Below are positions 28,170 to 36,800 of a stretch of DNA of 64,000 nt, piece by piece. The DNA is taken from contig NZ_CP089924.1 of NCBI RefSeq assembly GCF_021284765.1, forward strand, positions 558,001-622,000. Direction: 5' to 3'. A program made the translations under genes and the position numbers. Position 1 is the stretch's first letter, and the number at the start of each line of letters is the position of its first letter. Under the pieces are notes generated by a model. That model ran no database searches. It worked only from the letters and a program-made list of their open reading frames with translations, and was not told the DNA's origin. This stretch comes from Lysobacter sp. 5GHs7-4 (lineage in GTDB: Bacteria > Pseudomonadota > Gammaproteobacteria > Xanthomonadales > Xanthomonadaceae).

Positions 28170-28753
28170 CGCCAACGGTCGGTCTCCTTGGTGCATACCG
28201 CGTCCACCACGATGCCTTCGCGTTCCAGCAGGGCGCGCATCTGCGCGATGCCTTGCGCGGCGTCGCGGCCCTGCAGCTCCGGCGACACCAGGCACAGGCG
28301 GAAGCCGGCCGCGCGCAGGCGCTGCGCCTGTTCGCGGTCCAGCGGGAAGCGCGTGAAGCAGTCGACCCAGACCCATTGCACCTTGCCCGCCAGGCTCAAG
28401 GCGGTGTCGATGGATTCGTACTCGGACACGCGCACCGCGCAGCGCGACTCGCCGCGCGCGGCGGTGCGGACCAGGAACGGGAAGGACTGATCGAGGAAGA
28501 ACCAGTCCTGGATGCCGCGCTCGCGCATCAGCGCGATCAGGCGGTCCTCCAGGCCCTCTTCCTTGACGTTGAGGATCAGCAGGCGATGGCGGTAGTCGTC
28601 CAGCCAGTCCTCGAAGTCCTCGCCGTCGGCGAAGGCGTCGTGGTGGATGATGATGGCGTCGCCGCGGCTGCGCAGGTCCAGCTCGATGCCGTACTCGGGC
28701 GAAGTCTCGCGCAGTTCCTGGCGGGTGTTGCGACGGTGGCGGACGACGATCAT
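28166..28753 (-). CDS. Glycerophosphodiester-phosphodiesterase-like protein (short)
   Basis: 195 aa from ATG at 28753, placed by 4-nt overlaps on both sides. VVRHRRNTRQEL, GIELDLRSRGDAIIIHHD and the C-terminal VDAVCTKETDRW are GDPD/PI-PLC-like barrel motifs, but the protein is shorter than typical GDPDs (about 240-250 aa) and the usual catalytic spacing is compressed. It may be a reduced, possibly non-canonical member acting on a phosphodiester in the pathway product. Confidence 0.72.
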   Translation of the reverse strand: MIVVRHRRNTRQELRETSPEYGIELDLRSRGDAIIIHHDAFADGEDFEDWLDDYRHRLLILNVKEEGLEDRLIALMRERGIQDWFFLDQSFPFLVRTAARGESRCAVRVSEYESIDTALSLAGKVQWVWVDCFTRFPLDREQAQRLRAAGFRLCLVSPELQGRDAAQGIAQMRALLEREGIVVDAVCTKETDRWR

Positions 28754-29469
28754 GCGGGGTGGCTCAGGTCTTTGCGCAGGCGCAGGCTGAAATCCACGGT
28801 GCGGCGGATGAAGCGCGCCTTGGCGCGCCAGTTCACGTTCCAGTGCGAGCTGCCGTGGGCGCGTTCGCCGAAGCGCACCGGAAAACGGCGCACCTGCAGG
28901 CCGCTGCGGCGCGCCTGGTAATAGGCGTACAGATCCAGCGAGAAGTCGTGCGGCGGCGCCTGCCAGCGCTCGAAGAACGCGCGCGCGAACAGGGTCGGCT
29001 GGGCGTTGATGTCCCACAGCCGGCGCCGCAGCAGCAAGGTCTCGAACAGCGACATGCCGACGGTGAAGGCCACGTCCCCGGCCGGGCGGCCGTGGCGGCG
29101 GCCCTTGACGAACACGGTGTCCGGATCGCGGTCGTCGAACAGCGCCAGCCCCTCCAGCGCGTCGGCCGGATCGGTCTGCATATCGGCGTGGGTCCAGCCC
29201 ACGATCAGGCCGCGCGCGGCGCGCAGGCCGGCGAGGATGCCGTAGCCGTAGCCCTGGTTGCGTTCCACGCGCACGCTGCGGATGCGCGGCGCGTCGCGCA
29301 GCAGTTCGGCCAGCACCGCCGGCGTGTCGTCGGTGGAGCCGTTGTCGACCAGGATCGCCTCGACGTCTTCGCGCACGAAGGTCTCGCGCAGCCGCGCCAC
29401 CAGCAACGGCAGGTTGCGGGCTTCGTTGTAGCAGGGGATCACCAGGGACAGGCGCAGGGAAATGCTCAC
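28750..29469 (-). CDS. Glycosyltransferase family 2
   Basis: 239 aa from GTG at 29469 (GTGA overlap with the upstream stop; ATG upstream frames lack the domain). SLVIPCYNEARNLPLLVARL, ILVDNGSTDDTPAVL and WTHADMQTDP (DXD-type Asp) are the GT-A signature. VNWRAKARFIRRTVDFSLRLR is at the C-terminus. It is soluble and cytosolic, similar to dolichol-phosphate-sugar synthase-type GT2 enzymes without the membrane tail. It likely makes a lipid-linked or peptide-free sugar donor for the membrane transferases downstream. Confidence 0.88.
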   Translation of the reverse strand: MSISLRLSLVIPCYNEARNLPLLVARLRETFVREDVEAILVDNGSTDDTPAVLAELLRDAPRIRSVRVERNQGYGYGILAGLRAARGLIVGWTHADMQTDPADALEGLALFDDRDPDTVFVKGRRHGRPAGDVAFTVGMSLFETLLLRRRLWDINAQPTLFARAFFERWQAPPHDFSLDLYAYYQARRSGLQVRRFPVRFGERAHGSSHWNVNWRAKARFIRRTVDFSLRLRKDLSHPA

Positions 29470-30272
29470 GGCGTTTCGATCTTCCTCAACACCACCGAGC
29501 GGCCCATCGCGAACACCGACGGCAGCAGCTTGACCAGGGCGCGGTCGGTGGCGTCGATCAGCTTGAGCAGCGCGCGCGGCAGTTCGACGGTCTTGGCCTG
29601 CACCACCACGCCGCCGGAGACCAGGAACACGAAGCACTCGTTGAGTTCGTTGCGCTCGATCGCGAATCCGGGCAGATGGCGGCGGAACGCGTCCTCGTCG
29701 CGGAACAGCAGCAAGGGGATCGCGCAGTTGGCCGACCAGGGGTCGCGCGGGTCGTTGGCCACCACCGTGTCGTCGAACACGTCGATGTCGTAGGACCAGC
29801 CCTCGTGGCGCATCGCGCGCAAGGCCAGGCGCAGCAGGAAACAGGTGTTGAGATCCTGGATCAGGATCAGCCCGCCCGGCGCCAGCTTGCGCTGCATGAC
29901 CTGGAAGAAGCGCAGCGGGTTGGGCAGGTGGTGGATCATGTGGCTGAACACCGCCACGTCGATCGACCCGTCCGGGTACGGCGGGTCCATGGCGTCGGCG
30001 ACGTCGTCGATCCACGGCCGCGCTTCCACGTCGGTGATGCGGAAGTTGTCGTGGCGGATGAATTCCTTGCTGAAACCCGAACCGGCGCCGAACTCGACCA
30101 CGCGCTGGCCGGGCTTGAGGTAGGCGTTCATCCAGTCGTAGCGCTTGTGCAGCAGGAATTCGAGGTTGCGCGGGCGGTGCTTGAGGAAGAACTCGCGCGC
30201 CATTCCGACTTCGCCCTCGTGCTCGAAGCGGTTCTCCTCGTGCGTGGGGAAGTAGGTGCTAGGCAGGACCAT
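29466..30272 (-). CDS. SAM-dependent class I methyltransferase
   Basis: 268 aa from ATG at 30272, preceded by GGAGAG 8 nt away; a TTG further upstream is a weaker choice. VVEFGAGSGFSKEFIRHDN is the SAM-binding motif, followed by ITDVEARPWIDDVADAMDPP and DVAVFSHMIHHLPNPLRFF. It is a small-molecule methyltransferase, possibly for a sugar or nucleotide-sugar carrier. It overlaps the GT2 start by 4 nt. Confidence 0.85.
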   Translation of the reverse strand: MVLPSTYFPTHEENRFEHEGEVGMAREFFLKHRPRNLEFLLHKRYDWMNAYLKPGQRVVEFGAGSGFSKEFIRHDNFRITDVEARPWIDDVADAMDPPYPDGSIDVAVFSHMIHHLPNPLRFFQVMQRKLAPGGLILIQDLNTCFLLRLALRAMRHEGWSYDIDVFDDTVVANDPRDPWSANCAIPLLLFRDEDAFRRHLPGFAIERNELNECFVFLVSGGVVVQAKTVELPRALLKLIDATDRALVKLLPSVFAMGRSVVLRKIETP

Positions 30273-30320
30273 GGGACGACTCTCCGGCAAGACGGGGTGC
30301 GGCGGACGCGGGTTGCGGGC

Positions 30321-31979
30321 TCAGCATCGGAAGCGCTCCGGTTCGCGCATGCGGTAGCGCTCGGCCAGGGCCGGTCGCGCGTCGGCGGGCACGCGCGGGT
30401 CGTGCTCGATGCGGTAGGGGTGGGCGTCCCATTTGTGGAAGCAGGACTGCCAGTACTCGAAGGTGCGCAGGTCGTCCGGCGTGCCCCAGCACAGGTAGTG
30501 GTCGACCTCGAACACGCGGCAGTTGAGGCCGGCGGCGACGGCGTCGTTGATGCAGCTGTCGACGTAGAACTCGCCGTTGACGCGGCCGTCGCGCGCGATC
30601 ATCGCCTCGGCGGCGGCGGCGAAATCGCCGGCGCGACGGAAGGTGAAGGTGCCCAGCACGATCGGGTCGCGCAGCGGGTCCGACAGCGGCTGCTTCACCG
30701 ACACCGACAGCACGCGGCCGTCGACCTCGTCGACCCAGCCATAGTGCGTGGGCCGACGCGCCGCGCCCGGATAGCCGCGCGCGACCCACACGATCACGTC
30801 CACGTCCTCGTCGTCCAGCAGCGCCGACAGCGCCTGCGCGTCGAACACCGCGCCGTTGTCGCAGGCGCCGATGGTCAGCGGCTGCGCGGGGTCCAGGCCG
30901 TCCAGCCCGAGCAGGCAGGTGCGCGCCTGGCCGTCGGTCACGCGTTCCAGATCGACCAGGGCGCAGCCGGGGAAGCGCGCGCGCAAGGCCTCGGCGATGC
31001 CCTGCGCGCCGTCCAGGTCGCGGCGTTGCACGAACACGCGCCGCGCCGGTTCGGGCAGATCGCGCGCGGCCTGCACCACCATCGGCTCGCCCGACACCGC
31101 GATCAGCGGCTTGGGTTCGCGGTAGCCCTCGCTGGCGAAGCGCGCGCCCAATCCGGCCATCGGCACCATCACCGCGCCGTGCTGGCGCGGCGGCGTTTGC
31201 GCGCGCGCCGGATCGCCCAGGCGCCGGAACGCGTCGGACCAGTAGCGGTATTCCTCCAGATCCTGCGGCGTGCCCCACTGCATGAAGTGGTTGAGTTCGT
31301 AGACCGCCACGCAGGCGCCGTCTTCCAGCAGCGGCTTGTAGGCCAGGCTCACGTAGTACTCGCCGCCCAGGCTCAGATCCGGGCGTGCGACGCAGCGCTC
31401 GAAGGCCGCGCGCATCAGCGCGGCGGACTTGAAGTAGTAGCTGCCGCTGGACGCGTACTCGCGCGTGGGCTGGTCGGTGTAGGGCTGCTTTTCCTGGATG
31501 TCGAGCACGCGCGCGCCGTCGGTGCGCACGTAGGCGTAGTTGGTCGAGCCCATCATGTGCGGATGGAAGCCGGTGTAGCACGGGATCGCGCCGTCGCAGC
31601 CGCTGTCGCGCACGTAAGCCTTGAAGTCGCGGTAGTCCCAGGCGCAGGAGAAATCGCAGTAGTTGACGATGGTGGGCGCGCTGGGGTCCAGCAGATCGAC
31701 CGCCTGCAGCACCGCGTGCACCGGCCCCAGTTTGTGCGGCTCGATGCCGAGCACGCGGCCGCTTGGGCAGATCTGCGCCAGCTGTTCGGCCATGCGGTAG
31801 TCGTCGCGCTGCAGGTGGTCGCGGTTGCACACGAACACGAAGTCGGTCTCGCCCGGAAACAGGTCGACCACATGGGCGATGATCGGTTTGCCGTCGACCT
31901 CGATCAGCGGCTTGGGCACGCGGTAGCCGGCGCGGCGGAAGCGCTCTCCGAAACCTGACATGGGGACGACGATCTGCAT
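30321..31979 (-). CDS. Tandem (double) sugar-phosphate nucleotidyltransferase
   Basis: 552 aa made of two nucleotidyltransferase-like halves. The first has VVPMSGFGERFRRAGY and PKPLIEVDGKPII near residue 5, then VNYCDFSCAWDYRDF. The second, starting near residue 270, has MVPMAGLGARFASEGY and PKPLIAVSGEPMV and later GACDNGAVFDAQ. Each half also ends with matching ELNHFMQWGTPQDLEEYRYW and EVDHYLCWGTPDDLRTFEYW motifs. Both halves keep the GxGxRF loop and the PKPLI lysine, so both may be active. I know no standard enzyme with this duplicated design. Confidence 0.85.
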   Translation of the reverse strand: MQIVVPMSGFGERFRRAGYRVPKPLIEVDGKPIIAHVVDLFPGETDFVFVCNRDHLQRDDYRMAEQLAQICPSGRVLGIEPHKLGPVHAVLQAVDLLDPSAPTIVNYCDFSCAWDYRDFKAYVRDSGCDGAIPCYTGFHPHMMGSTNYAYVRTDGARVLDIQEKQPYTDQPTREYASSGSYYFKSAALMRAAFERCVARPDLSLGGEYYVSLAYKPLLEDGACVAVYELNHFMQWGTPQDLEEYRYWSDAFRRLGDPARAQTPPRQHGAVMVPMAGLGARFASEGYREPKPLIAVSGEPMVVQAARDLPEPARRVFVQRRDLDGAQGIAEALRARFPGCALVDLERVTDGQARTCLLGLDGLDPAQPLTIGACDNGAVFDAQALSALLDDEDVDVIVWVARGYPGAARRPTHYGWVDEVDGRVLSVSVKQPLSDPLRDPIVLGTFTFRRAGDFAAAAEAMIARDGRVNGEFYVDSCINDAVAAGLNCRVFEVDHYLCWGTPDDLRTFEYWQSCFHKWDAHPYRIEHDPRVPADARPALAERYRMREPERFRC

Positions 31980-32016
31980 GGGCTCCTTCCGTGGCGTCGT
32001 GCGGCGGTGATGCGGT

Positions 32017-33051
32017 TCAGTGCCCCGGCCGCGACAGCGCGCGGCGATAGGCTTCGGCTTCCCAGTCCACCAGCGCGGCGACATCCTCATCGCCCAGATA
32101 GACCAACGCTTCATCGCCGCGCAGGCGCAAGGCGACCAGGACCAGGCACAACAGCATGGCCTGCGCGCCGGCCGACAGGCCGGGGGCGACCAGCACGCCG
32201 GCGCCGGGCAGCAGCGCGAACGCGGGCGCGACGCCGCCGGCCGCGACGCAGCGCGCGAACGCGTCGGACAAGGCGTCCGCGCCGTCCAGCACCGCCGCGC
32301 GCGCGCCCAGGAACACCGCGTGATCCGGATACAGCGCGCCGTCGCGCGCGACCGCCAGCGCGGCCGCGTCGGTGGCCAGCGCGTGCACGCGCGGATCGCG
32401 CGGCAGCTCCCAATTCAGGTCGTTGACTGCGTACAGGCGCGCTAGATCGGGCGCGGCGCTCGCGCGTTCGGGCAGGGCCAGGCGGCGTTCGACCTCGCCC
32501 AGCAGGGCCTCGGCCGCGGCGCAGTCGCGCGCGCCCACCACCAGGCCGTGATTGGCCAGCACCAACACGTCGGCGTCGCGCTCGCGCAAGGCCTCGCGCA
32601 CCGCCTGGGTGAGCGGGTAGCCCGGGCGTCGGTACGGCACCCAGGCCCAATTCAGTCCCTGCAACAAAACACTTAGACGCGTGCGCGCATCCGCGCGTAC
32701 CGCCCAGGCGATGGTGTTGACCGAATGCACGTGCGCGACCACCGGATGCGGCAACAAGGCGTGCAGCGAGGTCTCGATCGACGGCCGCAACGCATGCGCG
32801 GCGCCCAGCCGCGCCAGACGCGACTCGCCGTCGGCGTGGCCCAGCGCGGCGCGTGCCTCGTCCAGCGGCAAGGGCACGAAGATGTCGCGCTCGCGCGCCT
32901 GCGCGAGCCAGGTGCCGGAGGCCTTGACCCACAAGGTGCCGTCTTGTTTGACAGACGTGTTACCGCCGCCGCCCTGGACCAGCAGAGGATCGGCGCCGAT
33001 CCGCGCGGACCATGCGATCAAGGCGTCGAGCGCGGCCGCAATAGCGCCCAT
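32017..33051 (-). CDS. Class II aldolase/adducin family protein
   Basis: 344 aa from ATG at 33051 (GTG 3 nt upstream is an alternative). The first ~200 residues carry the class II aldolase pattern: QGGGGNTSVKQDG, LWVKASGT, HPVVAHVHSVNT (metal ligands) and VLVLANHGLVVGA. The C-terminal ~130 residues are of a related, less conserved type. In this family it splits or modifies a sugar phosphate with a divalent metal. It is the first gene of the minus-strand operon and lies divergent from the NRPS genes. Confidence 0.87.
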   Translation of the reverse strand: MGAIAAALDALIAWSARIGADPLLVQGGGGNTSVKQDGTLWVKASGTWLAQARERDIFVPLPLDEARAALGHADGESRLARLGAAHALRPSIETSLHALLPHPVVAHVHSVNTIAWAVRADARTRLSVLLQGLNWAWVPYRRPGYPLTQAVREALRERDADVLVLANHGLVVGARDCAAAEALLGEVERRLALPERASAAPDLARLYAVNDLNWELPRDPRVHALATDAAALAVARDGALYPDHAVFLGARAAVLDGADALSDAFARCVAAGGVAPAFALLPGAGVLVAPGLSAGAQAMLLCLVLVALRLRGDEALVYLGDEDVAALVDWEAEAYRRALSRPGH

Positions 33052-33452
33052 CACGCCCCCGCCGGCGCGGCGTCCCTGCGCAAATTAAGTGCCCCACGCT
33101 GCTGCGAGAACTGCCGATCCATGTGCTCCCCTCCCTGCTGCTGATGCTCCTGAAACCCCTAATACTCGGTTTGGGCCCGCAACCGGCCGTCCTACGGCCG
33201 GGCGAACGCTGTCCGCATCGGTTTCCCCTGCCGGGCACTGGACGACCCGGCAACCGATGTGGTCCGCTTTTGCCCCCTGACCACGTTATGTGGATAGGAT
33301 ACGTACGGGGGCACCACGGATGGAACGCCAAGGATGATCGCGAACGCCGTTCGCGTGCAAGAGCATCTCCGAAGCGACGCGTGCTGGATGCCAAAGGGGT
33401 GCCGACAGGAATCGGTCGGCCGAGGATGCTCGTAAGTCAAGGAAGTTCAGGG
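33052..33452. promoter_or_regulatory. Divergent regulatory region between the glycan operon and NRPS operon
   Basis: About 400 nt with no convincing gene. It contains a perfect hairpin CCGGCCGT/ACGGCCGG (33183-33201) and another GCCGAC/GTCGGC (33401-33420), 32 nt before the NRPS start. A weak -10-like TAGGAT lies at 33295-33300. A ribosome site AAGGAAG precedes ATG 33453. Promoters for both directions must lie here. Confidence 0.5.
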
Positions 33453-36400
33453 ATGAGTGATATCGACCCGCGTATCGCCGAGCTATCGCCTGCGAAACGC
33501 GAACTGCTGCGTCAGTTGAGCGCGCGTCAGCGCGCCGGCCAGAACCGGATTCAGGCGCGTGCGCGGCCTGCGCGCATTCCGCTGACCTTCGGCCAGCGCC
33601 GCCTGTGGTGGCTGGACCGGTTCCTGCCCGGCATGACCGCCTACAACCTGCCGGTCGGCCTGTGGCTGGACGGCGAGCTCGATCGCGGCGCGTTGCGCGC
33701 GGCGCTGCAGGCGCTGCTGGACCGCCACGAAACCCTGCGCACGGTGTTCCTGTCGCAGGACGGCGAGCCGTACCAGCACATCCTCGATCGCATCGATTTG
33801 CCGTGGCGCGAATTGAACGCGCAGGGCGAAAACGCCGACGAACGCGAGGCCGATGCGCTGCGTCTGGCGCGCGCGGAAACCGCGCGCAGCTTCGATCTCA
33901 GCCGCGACGCGATGCTGCGCGCCAGCCTGATCGCGACGGCGCCGCAGCGCCATCTGCTGGTGCTGGGTTTCCATCACATCGCCATCGACGGCTGGTCGAC
34001 CAATGCACTGCTGGAAGAGCTGCAGGCCGGCTACGACGCGTTGCGTGCGGGCCGCGCGGCCGACACCGCCGCGCCGCCGCTGCAGATCGCCGACGTCGCG
34101 CTGTGGCAGAACGAAACCTTGGGCGGCGACGGGCTGCAGCCGCAACTGGATTACTGGAGCCAGCGCCTGGACGGCGCGCTCACCACGCTGGACCTGCCGG
34201 CCGACCGGCCGCGTCCGGCCGCGCAGAGTTTCCGCGGCGCGCTGTACCGCAGCGAAGTGCCGGCGGCGGTCTACGAACAACTGGAACGGCTGGCGCGCGA
34301 GCGTCAGGCGACGCTGTCGATGGTGTTCCTGGCCGCCTATCAGGCGCTGCTGTCGCGCTACACCGCGCAGGACGACATCACCGTCGGCATGGGCGTGGCC
34401 GGGCGCGCGCGGGTCGAGCTGGAGCCGGTGATCGGCTTCTTCGTCAACACCCTGCCGATGCGCGCGCGCATCGACGGCGATCCCAGCTTCGCGCAGTTGC
34501 TGGCGCAGGTGCGCGAGGGCGTGCTGGGCGCGATGGAACATGCCGACGCGCCGCTGGACCGCATCTTGGAAAGTCGCCGCCTGCCGCGTTCGGCCAGCCA
34601 CACGCCGTTCGCGCAGGCGCTGTTCTTCTTCCAGAACTATCCCGCGCACCGGCTGTCCATGGACGGTCTGCAGCTGCGTCAGGCGCATCTGATGGACGTC
34701 GCGCACGGTACCGCGCAGGGCGATCTGAGCCTGTTCGTGAACCAGCACAGCGCGCGCGAGCTGATGTTGGAATACAGCACCGATCTGTTCGACGCCGCGC
34801 GCATCGAACGCCTGTGCGGGCACCTGCTGCGCCTGCTGGCCGCGGCCGCGGCGACGCCGGACGCGCCGCTGAGTTCGCTGGAGCTGCTGACGCCCGGCGA
34901 GCGCGAGGAGCTCGCGCGCTGGAACGACACCGCGCGCGAATTGCCGGCCGATCCCACCATCGCCGCGCAGATCCAGGCCCAGGTCGAGCGCACGCCGGAC
35001 GCGATCGCGCTGCGCTGCGGCACGCGCGAGGTGAGCTATCGCGAACTCGACCGTCGCGCCAACGCGCTCGCGCACGAGCTGCGCGCGGCCGGCGTCGGCC
35101 GCGGCGAGCTGGTCGGCCTGTACGTGGAACGCACGCCGGAAATGCTGATCGGCCTGGTCGGCATCCTCAAGGCCGGCGGCGCCTATGTGCCGCTGGATCC
35201 GACCTATCCCGCCGACCGTCTGGCCTACATGCTGGAAGCCTCGGATGCGCGCGTGCTGGTCAGCCAGCGCGCACTCGCCGACAGCCTGCCCGGCGCTGTC
35301 GCCACGGTGATCTACGCCGACGCCGATGCGGCGCTGGACGCACGCGCCGAACGCGCGCCCGACGGCGGCGCGCAGGCGCGCGATCCGGCCTACGTGATCT
35401 TCACCTCCGGCTCCACCGGCAAGCCCAAGGGCGTGGAGATCCAGCAGCGCTCGGCGGTCAATCTGCTGCGCTCGGTCGCGCGCGAGCCGGGCCTGGCGCG
35501 CGGCCAGGTGCTGTGCGCGATCAGCACGCTGTCGTTCGACATCGCCCTGTTCGAATTGGTGCTGCCGCTGACCGTGGGCGCCACCATCCTACTGGTCGAC
35601 CGCGACACCGCGCGCGACGGCCTGCGCCTGCGCCGCCTGGTCGACGACACCGCGATCGACGTGATGCAGGCCACGCCCGCGACCTGGCGCATGCTGCTGG
35701 AGCTGGGCTGGAGCGGCAAGGCCGGCATCAAGATCATCTCCACGGGCGAAGCGCTGCCGCGCGAGCTCGCCGACCGCCTGCTGCCGTGCGCGAACGAGCT
35801 GTGGAATCTCTACGGTCCCACCGAGACCACGGTGTATTCGGCGCTGTGCCGGGTGCATGCCGGCAGCGGCCCGATCCTGGTCGGCAAGCCCGTCGACAAC
35901 ACCCAGATCCACATCGTCGACCGCCACATGAACCTGCTGCCGGCCGGCGTGCCGGGCGAGCTGCTGATCGGCGGCGACGGACTGGCCAGCGGCTACCGCG
36001 GCCGCCCGGACCTGACCGCGGAGAAGTTCATCGCCGATCCCTTCGGCGCGCCCGGCGGCCGTCTCTACCGCAGCGGCGATCTCGCGCTGTGGCGCCGCGA
36101 CGGCACCATCGAGGTGATCGGCCGCATCGACCACCAGATCAAGCTGCGCGGTTTCCGCATCGAGCTGGGCGAAATCGAATCGGTGCTCGCGCAATTCCCC
36201 GACGTGACGCAGGCGGTGGTGCATTGCCGCGAGGACCGGCCCGGCGACAAGCGCCTGGTCGCCTATGTCACCGCCAACGGGCAGGCGCCGGCCACGGCCG
36301 CGCTGCGCGATCATCTCAAGGCGGCGCTGCCCGACTACATGGTGCCCAGCGCGTTCGTGGTGCTGGAACGCTTCCCGCTCACGCCCAACGGCAAGGTCGA

Positions 36401-36800
36401 CCGGCGCGCGCTGCCGGCGCCGGAAGCCGTCGCCGGCGGCGACGACGAGGCCTACGACGCGCCGGTCACGCCGGAAGAGCAGTCCCTGGCGGCGATCTGG
36501 CAGCAGCTGCTGGGTGCGCCGCGCATCGGCCGCGGCGACAACTTCTTCGACCTCGGCGGCCATTCGCTGCTGGCCACGCGCCTGCTGGCGCGCATCGAGC
36601 AGCAGTACGGCGTGGAACTGCCGCTGCGTGTGCTGTTCGAGGACGCGACCCTGGAGCGTCTGGCCGCGCGCGTCGCCGACGCCTGCAACGACCTGGCGCC
36701 GGACGATCTGGAAAGTCTGCTGGCGAGCCTGGAACACCTCAGCGATGAGGAAGCCAGCGCGCGCCTGGCCGCAACGCTGCCGGGGGGCGGCCATGGCTGA
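33453..36800 (+). CDS. NRPS module 1 (C-A-T)
   Basis: 1115 aa from ATG at 33453. The condensation domain spans about 40-470, with active motif HHIAIDG at 174-180. The adenylation domain spans about 500-985, with FTSGSTGKPKG at 650 and the invariant Lys in PNGKVDRRALP. The carrier domain has DNFFDLGGHS with Ser1038 as the phosphopantetheine site. A short C-terminal helix follows (LLASLEHLSDEEASARL), like a docking tail. Specificity residues read by hand as D-I-F-Q-I-T-L-V-Y, which I cannot match to a standard amino acid. It starts with a C domain although it is the first gene, so an acyl starter unit is possible. It overlaps the next gene by 8 nt. Confidence 0.93.
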   Translation: MSDIDPRIAELSPAKRELLRQLSARQRAGQNRIQARARPARIPLTFGQRRLWWLDRFLPGMTAYNLPVGLWLDGELDRGALRAALQALLDRHETLRTVFLSQDGEPYQHILDRIDLPWRELNAQGENADEREADALRLARAETARSFDLSRDAMLRASLIATAPQRHLLVLGFHHIAIDGWSTNALLEELQAGYDALRAGRAADTAAPPLQIADVALWQNETLGGDGLQPQLDYWSQRLDGALTTLDLPADRPRPAAQSFRGALYRSEVPAAVYEQLERLARERQATLSMVFLAAYQALLSRYTAQDDITVGMGVAGRARVELEPVIGFFVNTLPMRARIDGDPSFAQLLAQVREGVLGAMEHADAPLDRILESRRLPRSASHTPFAQALFFFQNYPAHRLSMDGLQLRQAHLMDVAHGTAQGDLSLFVNQHSARELMLEYSTDLFDAARIERLCGHLLRLLAAAAATPDAPLSSLELLTPGEREELARWNDTARELPADPTIAAQIQAQVERTPDAIALRCGTREVSYRELDRRANALAHELRAAGVGRGELVGLYVERTPEMLIGLVGILKAGGAYVPLDPTYPADRLAYMLEASDARVLVSQRALADSLPGAVATVIYADADAALDARAERAPDGGAQARDPAYVIFTSGSTGKPKGVEIQQRSAVNLLRSVAREPGLARGQVLCAISTLSFDIALFELVLPLTVGATILLVDRDTARDGLRLRRLVDDTAIDVMQATPATWRMLLELGWSGKAGIKIISTGEALPRELADRLLPCANELWNLYGPTETTVYSALCRVHAGSGPILVGKPVDNTQIHIVDRHMNLLPAGVPGELLIGGDGLASGYRGRPDLTAEKFIADPFGAPGGRLYRSGDLALWRRDGTIEVIGRIDHQIKLRGFRIELGEIESVLAQFPDVTQAVVHCREDRPGDKRLVAYVTANGQAPATAALRDHLKAALPDYMVPSAFVVLERFPLTPNGKVDRRALPAPEAVAGGDDEAYDAPVTPEEQSLAAIWQQLLGAPRIGRGDNFFDLGGHSLLATRLLARIEQQYGVELPLRVLFEDATLERLAARVADACNDLAPDDLESLLASLEHLSDEEASARLAATLPGGGHG

